Shown here: in pieces, positions 17,391 to 25,762 of the stretch
How positions within the stretch are numbered: position 1 is the first letter of the stretch
Layout of the letters: each line of letters opens with the position of its first letter
Assembly (NCBI GenBank): GCA_964460035.1
Contig: CAYWPG010000011.1
Span: 33,157-97,156 of the forward strand
From: CAYWPG01 sp964460035
GTDB taxonomy: Bacteria; Pseudomonadota; Gammaproteobacteria; Nitrococcales; AK92
Length of the DNA stretch: 64,000 nucleotides
Direction of reading: 5' to 3'
Position numbers and translations under genes: made by a program
The notes under the pieces: model-generated
Told to the model about the DNA's origin: nothing
What the model saw: the letters and a program-made list of their open reading frames with translations, nothing else
Databases searched by the model: none

Positions 17391-18377
17391 TCACTCCACG
17401 AGCTCGGACTGTTCGGACATTCGCGCGTCGTTTCGGTATCTGCCGAGCAAGTCGCGCAGTGCTGGCAACATCCGGCGCACACAGCGCTCGCCCTCGGCCA
17501 TCGCCTCCTCGGCGCGTGCGAAGTCTAACAGGTCCAAATGGCCGAGGCGCGGCGACAGCATCAGATCGGGCGGATCCCCTGCCAAGCGGCTACGGGTAAT
17601 GCGGTCCTGCATGATGTTCAGCGAACCGGCGAGCACCTGGGCAAAACTGGGCGCCACCGGCGCTTCGGCCGCCAGTTCTCCTACCGGCGCCGGGCGTGCC
17701 AACCCCAGGCTGCGTCCGAGCTTCTCCACCCAGGTGGCATCGCTAATCCAGGTAGTGCCGCGAGTTCTGCGGTGTCGATGTCGCCCTAGCAGATCGTCGT
17801 TGAGGTTGACCGCGATTACCAGATCCGCCCCCAGCGCGCGACAAACGCTCACCGGCACCGGGTTGACCAGCCCGCCGTCCACCAGCCACCGCCCCTGGTG
17901 GTACACCGGGGTAAAGAGGCCTGGCAGCGAAATCGATGCACGCATTGCGGTCAGCAACTCTCCGTGCTGCAGCCAAACCTCTGCACCGGTCTCCAGATCG
18001 GTCGCGACGGCGGCAAAGCGCTTCTCCAAAGACTCGATCGCAACGTCTTCCAGATGCTGCCTGTACAGATCCATGAGACGCTTGCCGGCGATAGCGCCGC
18101 CGCCACTTAGGGTAAAGTCCATATACGCCAGTACATCGCGTCGTGTCAGGCGACTCACCCAAGCCCTCAGCGGCCCCAGTTTGCCGGCGGCATAGAGTCC
18201 GCCCACCAATGCCCCGATCGAACTGCCACAAACGATGGCAGGCTCCACGCCTTCGGCTGCCAGCGCATCGAGCACGCCGATGTGGGCCCAGCCCCGGGCC
18301 GATCCGCTGCCCAGCGCGATACCGATGCGCGGCCTAAGCGGCGACACAGTTGAATCCGAAGACTGAGGTACTGTCAT
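17391..18377 (-). CDS. Patatin-like phospholipase family protein (RssA-like)
   Basis: The 328 residues have the patatin core: oxyanion loop GSGSARGWAHIG (23-34), nucleophile elbow GSSIG with Ser53, and the catalytic Asp167 in LVDGGLVNPVPV. Length and order match E. coli RssA/YchK-type serine hydrolases, which are soluble and likely act on lipids or acyl esters. The natural substrate is unknown. There is no signal peptide. Confidence 0.88.
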   Translation of the reverse strand: MTVPQSSDSTVSPLRPRIGIALGSGSARGWAHIGVLDALAAEGVEPAIVCGSSIGALVGGLYAAGKLGPLRAWVSRLTRRDVLAYMDFTLSGGGAIAGKRLMDLYRQHLEDVAIESLEKRFAAVATDLETGAEVWLQHGELLTAMRASISLPGLFTPVYHQGRWLVDGGLVNPVPVSVCRALGADLVIAVNLNDDLLGRHRHRRTRGTTWISDATWVEKLGRSLGLARPAPVGELAAEAPVAPSFAQVLAGSLNIMQDRITRSRLAGDPPDLMLSPRLGHLDLLDFARAEEAMAEGERCVRRMLPALRDLLGRYRNDARMSEQSELVE

Positions 18378-18424
18378 TACCGCTCTAAGGCTCTTGTCAT
18401 TGTTTTCTGGATCTCTAAACCAGG

Positions 18425-18449
18425 CTGTGGCGCGCCGATCGCGCCACAG
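18425..18449. terminator. Hairpin upstream of the patatin gene and downstream of uspA
   Basis: A ten-base-pair stem CTGTGGCGCG/CGCGCCACAG with a five-base loop lies between uspA and the patatin gene, both on the minus strand. It probably ends the uspA transcript. There is no clear T-run. Confidence 0.5.
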
Positions 18450-18536
18450 TCCGCGACCCGCCAGCGCCTACCGGTACAGCGGTAACGATGGCCGCCGTGC
18501 CCATAGCGTGGCGCGAGCGCGATGCGCCTACAACGA

Positions 18537-19007
18537 TCAGCGCACCAAGGTTACCGGACAAGGCGCGTGATGCGCGACCTTGCTGCTAACGCTACCGAGC
18601 AGCAACCCGGCGATGGTGGAGTGACCGCGCGTGCCCATTACGATCAGGGTCTCGGGGTGATCGTGTACGTAAGCCAAGATGGCTTCCGCTGGATCGCGGC
18701 GGATGACGATCTCCCTCATCGGCGGTATCGGCTCCGGTAGCGATGCCCGCATCGCGCCGAACACCTCCGCTCCCGCCTCCTCCGCTAACCGCGCCAATTC
18801 GCTACCGCTCATGCGCATGTTCAAATCCTGCAGCTCCGGATAGCCTAAGCCCACCAACAAGGTGGGCATGGGGTCCGGGTAGGCGTATAGCAGAACGATA
18901 TCCAGCGCGGCCGCGCGGGCCATGTCCACAGCATGGCGCAAGGCACGCTTTGCGTTCTCGGATCCATCCACAGGTACCAGAATTGTACTGAAGCTACCAA
19001 TCGACAT
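18537..19007 (-). CDS. Universal stress protein UspA family
   Basis: A single Usp domain of 156 residues starts MSIGSFSTILVPVDGSENAKRAL and ends with the ATP-binding type motif MGTRGHSTIAGLLLGSVSSKVAHHAPCPVTLV (G-x2-G-x9-G-S). ATG 19007 has GGAGG seven bases upstream. Codons further upstream, to 19220, give no family similarity. Usp proteins of this class bind ATP and are induced in stress or growth arrest. Confidence 0.92.
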   Translation of the reverse strand: MSIGSFSTILVPVDGSENAKRALRHAVDMARAAALDIVLLYAYPDPMPTLLVGLGYPELQDLNMRMSGSELARLAEEAGAEVFGAMRASLPEPIPPMREIVIRRDPAEAILAYVHDHPETLIVMGTRGHSTIAGLLLGSVSSKVAHHAPCPVTLVR

Positions 19008-19574
19008 GCTGCCTCCGTTACGGCCGAACTCGCGGTTTCTCGTTTCCGGCTGTGTGGATCCTCGCCGGTCCATCGCCAAAAGCGATTCCCATGGCCTACG
19101 TCCACACCTACCACCGTCGGTAGCCGCACCCCCGACAGCAACAGCCTGACAGCAATCCATGAGCCCGCGCTTGCCGCGTGTCAACTCTTTCATAAACGCG
19201 CACGCGCCGCTGCAGTCCATTCATGCCCCGCTTATCCGGCATTGCCTTTACCGCCGCATGAGGGCTGCTTGCCTACGATCCCCATACGTCCCGTCGCAGC
19301 GATGAACCCATGCGGGACCGGGAAGAAGATGCAGATGTTGATATTGAAGCAGCGGATCCCATTTCTTCACTAAGGCCCGCGCTGCGGCACGCGGTTTCAC
19401 CGCGCCCCCGCGAAAACGGTGAATAGCTCGTTCCATGGGCCGTCCCACGCTTCCTGAGCCGAACCGACGGCTGTAGCGAACGTCGCTTGATCGACGGTCG
19501 TATGTCTGCGTGCCGATGCGGGCAGCTGGTCGGGACGACAAGAGCGCTTCCGTTAGCGACTGAGGGGAACCGAT
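19008..19574. other. Long intergenic region between uspA and the HAD-UbiA gene
   Basis: This stretch of 567 bases lies between divergent genes and must hold both promoters. I find no convincing coding frame, RNA gene or strong repeat in it. The right end carries GAGGGGAAC just before the ATG of the HAD-UbiA gene. Confidence 0.5.
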
Positions 19575-21068
19575 ATGGGAAGTCGACACGCGGCGCTAAC
19601 CACTGTAGAGGACATCGCTACCGATCCCTGGTCGATACGCGACACCAGCAAGCTGCCCCTATGCGTGGACCTGGACGGAACGCTCCTCCAAAGCGATCTG
19701 CTGGAGGAGTGTTTCATCAACACATTGCGCGAAGCCCCCATCAAGGCCCTCAAGGCACTGGGTTTGCTGCGCCAAGGTCGCGCAGCATTCAAGCATGCTC
19801 TGGCCAGCGGCTATCGCCTGTCGCCCGAAGAACTGCCCTTCAACCGAGAGCTGTTGCGTTATCTGCACACCCAAAAAGCCGCCGGGCGACGGCTAGTGTT
19901 AGTCACCGCCAGCCATTACGAGTTTGCACGCTCGATCGCGGACCATCTGCAGCTCTTCGACGAGGTGTTGGCCACAGACCGTAACCGCAACTTGAAAGGG
20001 AAGGTGAAGGCAGAGGCACTGGTACAGCGGTTCGGCGAAGGCGGTTTCGTCTACGTCGGCGATGCGGCCTGCGACATCGCGGTCTGGCAGCATGCCGCTG
20101 CGGCCATGCTTGTGAACCCCTCGGCCAAGCTCGCTGAGCAGGCTGCCAAGGTCGCGCCGGTAGAGCGTGTCTTCGCGTCGCCTACTACCAAGACGCAAAG
20201 CCTGATCCGGACCATGCGAGTCTACCAGTGGGTGAAGAATCTGCTGGTCTTCGTGCCGCTGGTGATCGCGCAGGGGTTCGTCTCATGGCAACTGACGCAG
20301 AACGCTATCCTGATGTTCGCCGCCTTCTGCTTGGCGGCCTCGGGCGGCTACGTAATCAACGATCTCTACGATATCAGGGCTGATCGTAAGCACCCGCGCA
20401 AGCGTCGGCGTCCTTTTGCGAGCGGCGCGCTGCCATTGCGCTACGGACTGTTCGGACCGGCGCTGCTCGGGGCAGGGCTGCTGCTCGCCGCAGCGATATC
20501 TACGGCGGCGGCTGTGGTGCTGATGGCCTACATCCTGGGAACCAGCGCGTATTCCTATTGGCTCAAGAAAAAGCCACTGGCTGACGTCTTCGTGCTGGCC
20601 GGGCTCTACACCGTACGCATTGCCGGCGGCGCAGTAGCCTGCGGCATCGCCCTCTCCCACTGGCTACTCGCCTTCTCGGCGTTTCTGTTCTTGGGCTTGG
20701 CGATCGTCAAGCGCACAGCAGAGCTGCGAGACGCCGCCGCCAGCGAAGCGGTGGGCACACGGCGCGGCTACGGGGTCGGCGATCTGGCTCTGATCCAGAC
20801 CATGGGGCTCGCCAGCAGTTTCATGGCCACCCTCGTACTGGCGCTGTACATCGAAAACGGGGTTTCGCAGGCATTGTACGCTCAGCCCTGGACATTGTGG
20901 CTGGCGGTACCGGCCATGCTGTTCTGGCAATGCCGGCTCTGGTTAGCCACCAGTCGCGGTCAAATGCATGACGACCCGATCGTCTTCGCCGCCAGAGATT
21001 ACGTCTCCTGGAGCTGCCTGGCGGTGGTGACGGTCGCGTTCATCGGTGCCGGACCCGGCGGTGCGTGA
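19575..21068 (+). CDS. HAD phosphatase-UbiA prenyltransferase fusion (decaprenyl-phosphate phosphoribosyltransferase type)
   Basis: This 497-residue protein joins two enzymes. Residues 25-205 form a HAD phosphatase with CVDLDGT (Asp32, Asp34), LVLVTAS and VGDAACDIAVW (Gly162-Asp167). Residues about 212-497 form a UbiA-type membrane prenyltransferase with RVYQWVKNLLVFVPLV, the NDxxDxxxD-like NDLYDIRADRKHP (262-274) and several transmembrane helices. The UbiA part resembles 5-phosphoribosyl-1-pyrophosphate:decaprenyl-phosphate transferases, which make a polyprenyl-phospho-ribose phosphate. The fused HAD could then remove the 5-phosphate. Downstream come an ArnE-like carrier and a GT-C-like membrane protein, so I infer a lipid-linked sugar pathway. 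Substrates are not proven. Confidence 0.85.
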   Translation: MGSRHAALTTVEDIATDPWSIRDTSKLPLCVDLDGTLLQSDLLEECFINTLREAPIKALKALGLLRQGRAAFKHALASGYRLSPEELPFNRELLRYLHTQKAAGRRLVLVTASHYEFARSIADHLQLFDEVLATDRNRNLKGKVKAEALVQRFGEGGFVYVGDAACDIAVWQHAAAAMLVNPSAKLAEQAAKVAPVERVFASPTTKTQSLIRTMRVYQWVKNLLVFVPLVIAQGFVSWQLTQNAILMFAAFCLAASGGYVINDLYDIRADRKHPRKRRRPFASGALPLRYGLFGPALLGAGLLLAAAISTAAAVVLMAYILGTSAYSYWLKKKPLADVFVLAGLYTVRIAGGAVACGIALSHWLLAFSAFLFLGLAIVKRTAELRDAAASEAVGTRRGYGVGDLALIQTMGLASSFMATLVLALYIENGVSQALYAQPWTLWLAVPAMLFWQCRLWLATSRGQMHDDPIVFAARDYVSWSCLAVVTVAFIGAGPGGA

Positions 21069-21203
21069 AGAGCTACGGCCCGACGACCTGGATATACGTG
21101 CCTAAGGACGCCCTTGTGGCCGAGCTATCGCCGTTGGCAAGGTCATGCCAATGGACCCTGCCGACACTGTGTCACTCTCAAACGAGTCAGGTAAAAACCG
21201 AGA

Positions 21204-21581
21204 ATGACCACCAAGATAGCCTTGATCGCCTTGCTGAGCGTTTTCCTCTCTGCGCTGGCGCAGTTGGCACTGAAGATCGGCTCTACTGCGGCGTGGAGCA
21301 CCGGCGCGGATGCCAGGGAAACGGCTCTGAGCTGGTTTTTCAAGGCGGCGCTAGCCAACCCGTACGTTATCGGTGGCTTCGCTCTCTACGGTGCCGGTGC
21401 ACTGACCTGGCTACTGGTGCTGTCACGTACCGAACTCAGCGTCGCCTATCCCTTCGTATCCGTGGGCTTGATCGTGACCATGCTGCTCGGAGCCGTGGTG
21501 CTACAGGAGCCGGTCAGTCCGCTGCGACTGCTAGGGGGCGCGCTGATCGTGACCGGCGTGCTCCTGGTCGCTCAATCGTGA
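21204..21581 (+). CDS. EamA/SMR-type small transporter (ArnE-like flippase subunit)
   Basis: The 125-residue protein has four membrane segments (about 5-22, 48-68, 74-95, 100-122), with ELSVAYPFVSVG in the third and LLGGALIVTGVLLVAQ in the last, as in drug/metabolite-transporter half-size proteins such as ArnE/ArnF. These move undecaprenyl-phosphate-linked amino sugars across the inner membrane. Its place between the HAD-UbiA fusion and a GT-C-like protein suggests a role in flipping a polyprenyl-phosphate sugar. No second half-size partner gene is seen, so it may act as a homodimer. Confidence 0.8.
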   Translation: MTTKIALIALLSVFLSALAQLALKIGSTAAWSTGADARETALSWFFKAALANPYVIGGFALYGAGALTWLLVLSRTELSVAYPFVSVGLIVTMLLGAVVLQEPVSPLRLLGGALIVTGVLLVAQS

Positions 21582-21603
21582 TCCGACAACAACGAGGCCA
21601 GTC

Positions 21604-22950
21604 ATGGAAGAGCGCGTCCTAAACCCAACCACCACGCTCGCCGATCGCACCGCCTGGTCCAGCGAGACCGGTACGGCACGCAGGCTGGTAGCATTATTCC
21701 TCGTCGTTCTGAGCTTCGCGGTGTATTGGTGGGTGGGCGGCACCTTCGATCGTTTGGACGTGTACGCCCAGTACAACGTCCTCTACGACGCCGACCCCAA
21801 CGCCCGCCTCCCCTGTTACGCCAACGGCTGGGGCGACGGTCGCAGTCTAGTTCATCCCAATCTGTGCAATCTGATCAACCCCTGGGTACGCATGATCGCC
21901 ATGCCGGCGGCCATCCTGGGCCTGGCGGACGCCGAGCAGGTGCGATACGGGCTTTCGCTAATGGTGGCGCCGTTGTTCGCCGGCCTCTCGGTAGCGCTGG
22001 TGTTCTCCAGCCTGCTGCTGCTCGGCTGCCGTGGCGCGGCAGCGCTGGCGCTGACACTGCTGTACGCCTTCTCCTTTAGCCAATTGCTATTCGGCAGCAT
22101 CCCCGATCATTTCGCGCTGGGCGGCTTCTCGCTAACCCTGAGCTTATGGCTGATGCTTCTCAGCCTTTGCCAGCGCCGTATCCGCGTCCTGCCGTGGGCA
22201 CTCGCCGGTGCGCTGACGCTGAGCGTCACGCTTACCAACGCGCTGCTGTTCATCCTGTTCTTCGCGCTTGCCGCAGTCCCTTCGCTGGGCCGCAAACAAG
22301 CGCTGCGGACAGGCGTGCGCATAGGAGCGCTGGCGGTAGCTCTGGTGTTGCTAGTCAAAGTGCCGATGGACATCGCGTATGGCGGGGGCCGCAACGAGTT
22401 GGGTGCTGCCCGCGACTTCACCGGCGCGTATCTGCACGAGCAGCCGCTGGCGGCATTGGCCGAGTTTCCCGGTACCGTGGTTGCCGCTTTCGTCGCGCCC
22501 GAAAGCACCACTCTTCCTCAGCGGGAAAACCTGCAAGAGGGGCGCTACCCGTTCCAACTCACGCTGAAAGGAAAGGCCTACGCCTACCCGAGCCCGTTGG
22601 CGCGAGCGGCGGCCATGGTGATGGCGACGTTGCTGATAGTGGCATTAGGCGCGGGTATTACGCTTGCCAGGGCCGGCGATGCCTTGGATCGGGCGCTGCT
22701 AGGCGCCGCCACGGGCAGCCTGCTGTTCAACGCCCTGCTCCATGCCGGCTGGGGGTCCGAGTACTTCCTGTACAGCCAGCACTGGTTCGCGGCAAGCACG
22801 CTGCTACTGGCCTTCATCGCCCGCTCGGTGCTGGGCCGTTCCCGGGCGCTTCCGGTCGCCTTCACCACGGCAGCCGTACTCGTTGCCGCCGCAAACTTCG
22901 AAGGACTGCTGCGTATTTTCGCCATGCTGGAGCAGGCCTCAGGCGCATGA
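21604..22950 (+). CDS. Polytopic membrane protein, GT-C glycosyltransferase-like
   Basis: This 448-residue protein has roughly ten to eleven transmembrane helices. After the first (about 28-45) comes an extracytoplasmic loop DRLDVYAQYNVLYDADPNARLPCYANGW that holds acidic residues, the position of the catalytic Asp in GT-C enzymes using polyprenyl-phosphate sugars. Later loops include KVPMDIAYGGGRNELGAARDFTGAYLHEQP and NALLHAGWGSEYFLYSQHWFA. I do not recognise a named family, and the GT-C call is inference from topology and context. ATG 21604 lies 22 bp after the small transporter gene, and the next gene starts 10 bp after it. Confidence 0.65.
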   Translation: MEERVLNPTTTLADRTAWSSETGTARRLVALFLVVLSFAVYWWVGGTFDRLDVYAQYNVLYDADPNARLPCYANGWGDGRSLVHPNLCNLINPWVRMIAMPAAILGLADAEQVRYGLSLMVAPLFAGLSVALVFSSLLLLGCRGAAALALTLLYAFSFSQLLFGSIPDHFALGGFSLTLSLWLMLLSLCQRRIRVLPWALAGALTLSVTLTNALLFILFFALAAVPSLGRKQALRTGVRIGALAVALVLLVKVPMDIAYGGGRNELGAARDFTGAYLHEQPLAALAEFPGTVVAAFVAPESTTLPQRENLQEGRYPFQLTLKGKAYAYPSPLARAAAMVMATLLIVALGAGITLARAGDALDRALLGAATGSLLFNALLHAGWGSEYFLYSQHWFAASTLLLAFIARSVLGRSRALPVAFTTAAVLVAAANFEGLLRIFAMLEQASGA

Positions 22951-22960
22951 TGGAGCCCTT

Positions 22961-24301
22961 ATGACTCTGCGGTTCATTCGCCCGTTAGTCTCGCTGCTGC
23001 TGGCCATTGCTGCCGGCCTGGCATCGGCGGCGCCGATCTATTACGTAGATCAGGGTCATGCCAAAGCCGACGATGCCAACCCCGGCACCGAAGAAGCGCC
23101 CTGGAAAACGCTGCGACGCGCGGTGCGCGATCCTCTCCCGCCTGGTACCACCGTCATCGTCCGTCCTGGGGTTTACGAGGCCGGCGGTGGCAGCTGGAAC
23201 CGGCCGGCGCTAAACCCGCCTAGCTCAGGGGCTCCTGGCAAGCCCATCGTTTTCATAGCGCTGCCACAGCATGGCGCGAGGCTGGACAGTCAAGGCGACG
23301 ATGCGCCCATCGGCAGTTTTGCGCGGGATTATGTTGTCATCGACGGTTTTCATATTCAAAGCGCGGCGGCGCTGGGCGTGAGCGTGTTCGGCACCGGCAA
23401 CCGCCGGGTGCGCGGCGTGGTGATTCAGAACATGAAGATCCACGGCATGCGTGGCGCCGGCGGCGGCAATACCGACGGCATTCGAATCGAGCGCGCCTCG
23501 GGGGTGACGGTGCGCAACAACGAGATCTTCGACATACGAAACGAGAAGCTCACCACCAACGCCGCGGGCGTCAAGCTCTACTACTCCGACAACATCATCG
23601 TGGAGAACAATGAAATCTATAGGGTTGTGGCCGGCGTGAAAGAAAAGGAAGAAGGTCAGGAGGTACACATTCGGCGCAATCGCTTTCGCGATTGCGGCGC
23701 CGGCATGGAGTTGATGAATCAGAACTATACGACCACGGCGGGGTACTACTTTTATCAGAACATTGTGGAGAACTGCCGCAACGGTTTCATCGGGCAGACC
23801 GCCGGCACGGCGCGGATGCAGCGCGTGTATGTCTACAACAACCTGTTCTACGGCTATACGGACTCGGGGGTCAGCGGCACCCGTCATGGCAGCGCCCGGC
23901 GTGTCTGGAACAATATCTTCTACAATGCGGGCACTGCCCGTTACGACATCGCCATTCACCAAGACCCGCCTGCGGAGTTCGAGCTGATAGACTTCAACCT
24001 CTACTACCGCGAGCCGCGCACAGTAGTGGGCCTATACGATACCAACCGCCGATTCGACAGCCTGCGCGCATGGCAGTACAGCGGTTTCGACGCCAACTCC
24101 TTGTTGGGCGATCCCAAGTTCGTCAACGCAGCCAAGCGCGACTTTCGGCTCGCCGAAGACTCCCCGGCACGCGCTGCGGGTCGAGTCGGCGGAGTAGCAG
24201 GCAATGGCCCGGTGAACATCGGGCCCTACATAGAAGAGAACGACATCATCGGCATAAAGCCCGCTCCGGAGAGCCTGATCGAACGCGTGGCAGACCGTTG
24301 A
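22961..24301 (+). CDS. Secreted right-handed parallel beta-helix protein (copy A)
   Basis: The protein is 446 residues from ATG 22961 (GGAG upstream), with a signal peptide (MTLRFIRPLVSLLLAIAAGLASA) and mature start PIYYVDQ. The N-terminus has the PGTEEAPWKTLRRAV...VIVRPGVYEAGG pattern of DUF1565/pectate-lyase-like proteins. Successive coils follow (VIDGFHIQSA, VVIQNMKIHGM, VTVRNNEIFDI, IIVENNEIYRV). Such folds bind or cleave, epimerise or deacetylate polysaccharides, but no catalytic residues can be assigned. It is the last gene of the HAD-UbiA cluster. It is a paralogue of the convergent gene at 24398-25762 and shares two almost identical DNA tracts with it. Confidence 0.85.
   Translation: MTLRFIRPLVSLLLAIAAGLASAAPIYYVDQGHAKADDANPGTEEAPWKTLRRAVRDPLPPGTTVIVRPGVYEAGGGSWNRPALNPPSSGAPGKPIVFIALPQHGARLDSQGDDAPIGSFARDYVVIDGFHIQSAAALGVSVFGTGNRRVRGVVIQNMKIHGMRGAGGGNTDGIRIERASGVTVRNNEIFDIRNEKLTTNAAGVKLYYSDNIIVENNEIYRVVAGVKEKEEGQEVHIRRNRFRDCGAGMELMNQNYTTTAGYYFYQNIVENCRNGFIGQTAGTARMQRVYVYNNLFYGYTDSGVSGTRHGSARRVWNNIFYNAGTARYDIAIHQDPPAEFELIDFNLYYREPRTVVGLYDTNRRFDSLRAWQYSGFDANSLLGDPKFVNAAKRDFRLAEDSPARAAGRVGGVAGNGPVNIGPYIEENDIIGIKPAPESLIERVADR
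23299..23461. repeat. 163-bp identical tract shared in inverted orientation with 25250-25412
   Basis: Reading the complement of 25250-25412, all 163 bases match 23299-23461, including third codon positions. The surrounding coding sequence is clearly diverged. Partner positions always sum to 48711, so there is no indel between this tract and the second one. Confidence 0.9.
23697..23890. repeat. 194-bp near-identical tract shared in inverted orientation with 24821-25014
   Basis: Only three mismatches were found (at 23806, 23861 and 23884) between this stretch and the complement of 24821-25014. Between this tract and the first one (23462-23696) many silent and replacement differences occur. This mosaic is the pattern left by gene conversion. 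Confidence 0.88.
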
Positions 24302-24342
24302 GCATGCGCGCAAGGCCCCGCCCGGGCACGCTCTGCCAATGA

Positions 24343-24375
24343 AAACGGGCCGGCCGCGTTGCGGCTGGCCCGTTT
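24343..24375. terminator. Bidirectional terminator between the convergent beta-helix genes
   Basis: A 15-bp stem (AAACGGGCCGGCCGC with GCGGCTGGCCCGTTT, one G-T pair) has a three-base loop and A/T flanks on both sides. The A-run on the left and T-run on the right suit termination of transcripts from both converging genes. Confidence 0.85.
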
Positions 24376-24397
24376 CGGTACCCCGATGGCAGGGCTA

Positions 24398-25762
24398 TCA
24401 ATTCACGGTCAGCGAGGTCGGTGCTTTGGGTGGCGCACCGCTCGCATTGTTGATACCGATCACATCGCTATCGTTGATATAAGGGCCCACGTTGACCTTC
24501 GCCCCCGTCGCCACCCCGCCCACACGGCCCATGCCGCGCGCCGGCGAGGTTGCAGCTAAGCGGAAGTCGCCGCCGCCCGGATTCAGCAACTGCGGATCGG
24601 CCACAATGGAGTGCCGATCGTAGCCCGTCCCTTGCTGCCAGGCCGCCAGGTTGCGGAACCAGCGGTTGGTACTGTACAGGCCGAGCACGAACTGCGGTTG
24701 CCGAGCGTACAGGTTGTAATCGCTCAGCTCCAGCTCACGCGGCGGATCCTGATGCATAGTGATCTCGGAGTGCGAGCTCGCGCCCGGATAGAAGATATTG
24801 TTCCAGACGCGGCGGTCAGTGCCATGGCGGGTGCCGCTGACCCCCGAGTTCGTATAGCCGTAGAACAGGTTGTTGTAGACATACACGCGCTGCATCCGCG
24901 CCGTCCCGGCGGTCTGCCCGATGAAACCGTTGCGGCAGTTCTCCACAATGTTCTGATAAAAGTAGTACCCCGCCGTGGTCGTATAGTTCTGATTCATCAA
25001 CTCCATGCCGGCGCTGCAGTTACGGATATGGTTACGCCGGATATGAATTTCCTGTCCTTCCTCCTTTTCCTTTATCCCGGCAACAACGTCATAAATCAGG
25101 TTGTTCTCGACAACTATGTTATCCGAGTAATAAATCTTGACGCCCGCGGCATTGGTGGAGCGGTTCTGATTCGACACATCGAAAATTTCGTTGTTTCGGA
25201 TAACCGCTCCCGTAGCGCGCTCGACTCGAATACCGTCGGTATTGCCACTGCCGGCGCCACGCATGCCGTGGATCTTCATGTTCTGAATCACCACGCCGCG
25301 CACCCGGCGGTTGCCGGTGCCGAACACGCTCACGCCCAGCGCCGCCGCGCTTTGAATATGAAAACCGTCGATGACAACATAATCCCGCGCAAAACTGCCG
25401 ATGGGCGCATCGCTGCCCCCGGCATCCAGACGCGCACCATGACGCGGCTCAGCACGGAAAGTGATCGGCTTGTCGGCGGTACCCGAAGTGGCGGGATTGA
25501 GTGCTGGCCGGTTCCAGCTGCCACCGCTGGCCTCGTAAACCCCAGGGCGAACGATGACGGTGTCGCCGGGCTGTAGCGGTTCGCTCATGGCGCGCCGCAT
25601 CGTCAGCCACGGCCTGTCTGCCGTGCCCGGATTGCTATCGTTGGCGGCAGGGTGTTTCTGATCTACGTAGTAAGTGGCGGCGCTTGCCAACGGCCCGATC
25701 AGCAGGCCACAGAGGAGAACCGAGACTACGATTAGCCACGGCGTCGCTTTCTTGCTGCTCAT
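24398..25762 (-). CDS. Secreted right-handed parallel beta-helix protein (copy B)
   Basis: The protein is 454 residues from ATG 25762 (GGAG upstream), with a signal peptide (residues about 7-29) and mature start TYYVDQKHPAANDSNPGTADRPWLTMRRA. The coil order is the same as in copy A, and the middle of the two proteins is nearly identical (RDYVVIDGFHIQSAAALG and ELMNQNYTTTAGYYFYQN). The ends differ. Copy B closes with INDSDVIGINNASGAPPKAPTSLTVN. Surface polysaccharide binding or processing is likely from the fold, but the activity is unknown. It converges on copy A and is divergent from phaB across a 458-bp gap. Confidence 0.85.
   Translation of the reverse strand: MSSKKATPWLIVVSVLLCGLLIGPLASAATYYVDQKHPAANDSNPGTADRPWLTMRRAMSEPLQPGDTVIVRPGVYEASGGSWNRPALNPATSGTADKPITFRAEPRHGARLDAGGSDAPIGSFARDYVVIDGFHIQSAAALGVSVFGTGNRRVRGVVIQNMKIHGMRGAGSGNTDGIRVERATGAVIRNNEIFDVSNQNRSTNAAGVKIYYSDNIVVENNLIYDVVAGIKEKEEGQEIHIRRNHIRNCSAGMELMNQNYTTTAGYYFYQNIVENCRNGFIGQTAGTARMQRVYVYNNLFYGYTNSGVSGTRHGTDRRVWNNIFYPGASSHSEITMHQDPPRELELSDYNLYARQPQFVLGLYSTNRWFRNLAAWQQGTGYDRHSIVADPQLLNPGGGDFRLAATSPARGMGRVGGVATGAKVNVGPYINDSDVIGINNASGAPPKAPTSLTVN

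Noticed and set aside
17164..18195. 343-codon plus-strand frame over the patatin gene
   Set aside because: It is antisense to a protein with intact patatin motifs and is rich in Ser/Arg/Pro without any known pattern.
22146..22964. 272-codon plus-strand frame inside the GT-C-like gene
   Set aside because: It overlaps a hydrophobic membrane protein frame with good spacing to its neighbours, and its Arg-rich product has no domains.
23225..23962. Antisense frames over both beta-helix genes (also 24611-25576)
   Set aside because: They resemble each other only because the two sense genes are paralogues. The sense frames carry signal peptides and a clear fold.
24343..24375. Inverted beta-helix genes as arms of a transposon
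   Set aside because: There is no transposase, no target duplication and no terminal inverted repeat. The hairpin between them is a terminator.
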